Origin: Sciurus carolinensis
Taxonomy: Eukaryota > Chordata > Mammalia > Rodentia > Sciuridae
Length of the DNA stretch: 64,000 nt
Direction of reading: 5' to 3'
NCBI RefSeq assembly: GCF_902686445.1
Contig: NC_062222.1
Coordinates: 40,485,792-40,549,791 of the forward strand
Positions 60,500 to 64,000 of the stretch are shown piece after piece. Both the position numbers and the translations under genes were made by a program. How positions within the stretch are numbered: the first letter of the stretch is position 1; each line of letters starts with the position of its first letter. Below the pieces are notes generated by a model. That model did no database searches and was not told the DNA's origin. It saw only the letters and a list, made by a program, of their open reading frames with translations.

Positions 60500-62245
60500 G
60501 ACTCTGTGTTAGGTGAATATCCAGATATTGATGCTTTAAGTCAATATGTGACCTCAGCGGATCCCAGTATCAGCATCATTTACAGAAATATCACTGAAAT
60601 TTATCTAATACAATCACTTCAGAGTTAAGCCTCATACTAATTGAACTTATGAAAAAAAAGCTTGTTGATATTGTTCTCCACAGTTTAAATCTAGGTATTA
60701 ACTTGTAGTAAAGATTTAGAACAGGTAAAATATTAGTACATGTGCTGTCTCCTGAAATGAGGGCTACAAGGAAGGGAAGAAGAAAGATTAGGCAAACAAG
60801 AGTGGGAGAAAGCAAGCAAGCCCAAGGTAGAAAGGAGAAATACATGGATCTGGGTATTTGAGGTAGCAGCAGATAATGTAAGAAGAATAAGTATAAACTC
60901 GATCTAGGAAGATAAAGATATAAAGATGTATTTTAATGTGCTTTAACTCATTAGAAGGAATACATTCATGTGGGTTGAAGGTACAATATTGGCTATTAGG
61001 GTAACAACTATCCATCAGGTTGAAGATGATACATGAGGTTAAAGTTGGCATTAGAGTTATTTGTGGTAAACCATACCAAGGTGAAGAAAATTCTCATTGA
61101 ATCTTGGTCTGGACTGTATTGGGGTTTGGGCATTTAGCAGATGTCTATCATTCTTTGGCTGTGGATCCCTCCCATGTTGCGGGGGCACAGGAGTCACTTT
61201 CTTAGTGGCTATAGACTTCCCACCAGCTGGTATTGGTTTGTCATCTCAGGGGCCTGGGGCTGACTGCTCAGGGAGTAGTGTTGTGGATTGTTACTTCTAT
61301 TGTATGTAGAAGTTCAAGATGCAGGCTCTAGAGTGCCCCTGTCATTACTATGGGTCACTGTGAATCTGGTCTCCTCTATGGGGTACTTTTTATGGTGGTA
61401 TAGAGTCTGGTGGCTGTCCATGAGCACTGGATCACTTGTGGGTTTTCCATGAGTGTAGAAGATTTCCCCCAGCCAACACTGTTCTCTAGAGTTTACCTGG
61501 ACTATAGTTATCACTGCCCCAGGTTGAGAATTGTGGGCACTAACTTCCTCTGTTGATTATGAGTGGTGCGAGGTCCAGCCAGAGTCCAAACAATGCCCTT
61601 TCACTTGCCAGTTTTGACTGCAGGTCAGGCTGGAAGCAATCACTTCCTGCTTCCTTGGATAATGTCATTTAAAATTTTGGCTAGCAGCTAGCAGTGATCA
61701 CTCTAGAAGTTCTTTCCAGCTGGTTTATTAAGAGATACCACTGCAGGGGACTCTCTGTGGTTTAATTTGCAGCTGTATGGACTTGGGAAGATGCTATGTT
61801 GATTTATGGGGGCGAGTAGTCAGCTGAGGGCTTCACAAAATGGCTGGGGACCCCCTGCACAGCTTTTTTTTTTTTTTTTTACAATTTGGTTTTAAGCTGT
61901 TTGATCTGTTTCAAGGACACTGCTATTCCTATTGTGCTTTAAATTTCATCTGTCTTTTCAATATTCTTAGGTAGGAGCTTAAGTTTTCCCACTCCTGCTT
62001 TTTCTCTCTGTTGCTTCCACCTCGCCTCCACCCTGGTTCTGGTTCAGGGTTAGGGAACTATAAGTGTATTTTCTACTCTTGTAACCAATCTTCAAGTCTC
62101 TTCAGATCTCAGACTTTGTAACTTGAGACTTAGAGCATTTTTTTGGTCACCTACCTCATTCTGCTTTTCCTTCCTGCTTCCCTTCTGTGTTGTAAGGAAG
62201 TCAGGAATAACTGCCTAGCTCCTTTCCACCATTTTCTTTCCTTCT
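60500..62245 (-). promoter_or_regulatory. L1 5' UTR of the older L1
   Basis: GC-richer than its surroundings and lacking long frames on the minus strand. Its right end (minus-strand start) resembles the AAGATGGTGGA-type L1 5' end. Part of it (about 60600-61090) is AT-rich and could include foreign sequence. Confidence 0.5.
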
Positions 62246-62257
62246 TTATAATTATAT

Positions 62258-62331
62258 AACTTTTTTTTTTTTTTTTTTTTTTTTTAGCGGTGCTGGGGAT
62301 TGAACCCAGGGCCTTGTGCTTGAGAGGCAAG
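62258..62331 (-). mobile_element. 5'-truncated ID SINE
   Basis: A poly-T run is followed by GTGCTGGGGATTGAACCCAG (antisense B box) and CTTGAGAGGCAAG; the A-box half is missing. TATATAAC occurs on both sides (near 62253-62260 and 62333-62340), a probable target-site duplication. Confidence 0.75.
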
Positions 62332-62340
62332 ATATATAAC

Positions 62341-62390
62341 ATTTTAAATCACAGATCATCTAAACATTTTAAATCACAGATCATCTAAAC
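62341..62390. repeat. 25-bp perfect tandem duplication
   Basis: Two identical 25-bp units (ATTTTAAATCACAGATCATC plus five bases) directly follow the ID element. Confidence 0.92.
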
Positions 62391-64000
62391 TTTGGATTTT
62401 TATCCTATCTCCTCTGAATATTTTTTTTCTAAACTGTAATACAAATGCTCTGAACCTAGACATCTAGATCACTCAGAGGAATGCAAAATTACATTCTAAT
62501 AGCATTTAAAAGAAAATATTTTCATTTTATTTATTTTTTTCAAGAGGAGATGAGGATATACCCTTAATTATGGTTTTACATTAGAGTTCAGGTGTGATTC
62601 ATAAAAATGAAATGCACTGTTCAGATATTCTATTTGGTAATTTTTCCAATATTATAAAAGGCATAACTGTATAAAATGGAAACAAACAAACAATAATAAT
62701 GTTGACCATCTTAACACTGAAAATAATTCCCCAGTGCTTATGTCCTGGCAACTTCTACTTTCCAAAGTGTTTTTGCCTTTCCTCATTTTTATCTTATTTC
62801 TATCACAATAGATTTGCTTACCTCATGAAAAACTTGATAATTGGAATCTCATGGAATATGATCTTGGGTAGTTGGTTTTTGGTACTTAGTTGCCTTTAGC
62901 ATTTATCAAAAGTTTTTGTTTTGTTTTGTTTTCCCTTAATGCTGGGAAGCTTCTTATTGTATGACTACATTAAAATTTGTTCTTTTATATTCCTGTTTAT
63001 GTACCTTTAGGTTGTTTTCAATATTTAGTTATTATGGCTGCTATGATATTATAGTCAGATGTTTTGTAAATATGTCTTTGTTCTATTAATTAAATACACA
63101 GCAAATTGTTGAATAAAAGAATAGTTATGTTTAATATTAAAAGAACTTATCAATAGTTTACCATAGAGCTTATGCAAATTTATCTTCTAGAGCTATAAAT
63201 TAGATATGTTCAGATTATTTCATTCAGGGAGGGAACAGGTAGTTCAAGATGAGATTAAACAGAAATAACCAGGCATCAAAGAGAGATGTCTCTCTTTAGT
63301 ACTTATCCCAGCCAAATCATATTTTCACCAAGAATCATGAAAAATAGGGCATGAGAATGAATGAGATTCCAGAGTAGAGGAAAGAATAGGGAGTGGAAGA
63401 ACTTGGCAGGATTTCAAAGACAAAGCATAGCACTTATCTTTTTAATGTTTTCTAGAACCACTCACAACCTCATTTTTCTTGGCTCTGCAAAAGGTAATAT
63501 ATGAAATCCTTGTATTCAGAAAATTGATGAAGGGAATTCCAACAATTTCACAAGTTCTGAAAATTAAAGAGACTTGGTGATCTCTTCAGTTTGCATACTT
63601 GTAAGGCCTGAAAGTAATCGAAATAGAGTAGGAGAAGGTAAAGACAACCCAAGTTCCCAAAAGAAAACCAGAGGCTTCTCCCTCTCGTCCTTTCTTAGTT
63701 GCACAGGATATATTCATTATGGGAAAGCAAAACCCCTGCAAGGAATCCTGGGTTCAAGAGAGTATGAGCAAAGACTTCCACTTGGTTTATTTAAATCCAA
63801 CTGATCAGATAGCCAAATAGGCTGTATGACTGGTTAAACCAGGTATAAGTCAGTTCTGCACAGTCCAAAAACAGTTCACCCAGGGTGCACCAGTGAAGTT
63901 TTGAATTTTAAATTTCTCAAGAATATGTTACCTTATATTAAGCCATATCTTAGTCCAGATAATGTGAGGCATCCATACAGATAAGTATAATCAATCCTAA
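62391..64000. other. AT-rich DNA with a possible old LINE fragment
   Basis: About 62940-63090 (GGTTGTTTTCAATATTTAGT and nearby) resembles an antisense old LINE 3' end. The rest shows no gene or clear repeat. Confidence 0.4.

Larger units (their letters stand above)
55331..62245 (-). mobile_element. Near full-length decayed L1
   Basis: On the minus strand the order is 5' UTR (about 60.5-62.25 kb, starting with an AAAATGGTGGAAAGGAGC stretch at its right end), ORF1 region (about 59.4-60.4 kb), ORF2 (about 55.9-59.1 kb, with an RT segment DDMIIHLEDPKSSSRRLLEL at 57074-57286) and 3' UTR (about 55.33-55.9 kb). Stops and frameshifts are frequent, so no ORF is functional. A B1-dID SINE interrupts it at about 59110-59335, and T-runs occur near 59650 and 61865. 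It belongs to an older family than the twin-primed copy at 1258. Confidence 0.75.

Overview
This is an AT-rich stretch of mammalian nuclear DNA in which I could recognise no host protein-coding exon or functional RNA gene. The repeats point to a squirrel-family rodent (Sciuridae). It carries tRNA-Ala-derived ID SINEs, dimeric 7SL/ID SINEs of the B1-dID type, and L1 3' ends of a form I associate with sciurids. This assignment rests on recognising repeat families by eye, not on a database search.

Layout. 1-14 kb is gene-poor sequence with L1 debris; it includes a recent L1 at 1258-2100 that was 5'-inverted by twin priming and is flanked by a perfect 16-bp target-site duplication. A MaLR provirus with both LTRs lies on the minus strand at 14148-16307. 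19.0-30.3 kb is a retroviral cluster: two abutting LTRs in opposite orientation (19546-20528), a degenerate 42-bp tandem repeat, a betaretrovirus-like provirus on the minus strand (21529-28705) with two 316-bp LTRs, a nested block of a second betaretroviral element inside its integrase, and a solo class I LTR (29688-30273). 33-48 kb holds old MaLR LTRs, SINEs, and an L1 split by a solo LTR (38146-38590). 49-55 kb is a second retroviral cluster. It contains an L1 ORF2 fragment and a 5'-truncated type-D-like element (50838-53614) with an uninterrupted 681-codon reading frame. That frame runs from the end of protease through half of reverse transcriptase into a gammaretrovirus-like Env. Next come a constitutive transport element (CTE) and a 3' LTR, and 13 bp later the 5' LTR and matrix-coding start of another betaretrovirus-like element. 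55.3-62.25 kb is a near full-length but decayed L1 on the minus strand, including its 5' UTR.

Relations between parts. The retroviral pieces belong to at least three betaretrovirus-like lineages. Two of them have Env proteins of different classes yet share, between env and the 3' LTR, a duplicated RNA motif pair that matches the arrangement of the CTE of type D simian retroviruses (the NXF1/TAP-binding RNA export signal). All coding regions are fragments or fusions, and no complete viral genome is present. The most interesting object is the long open RT-Env fusion frame with its CTE and LTR at 50.8-53.6 kb.
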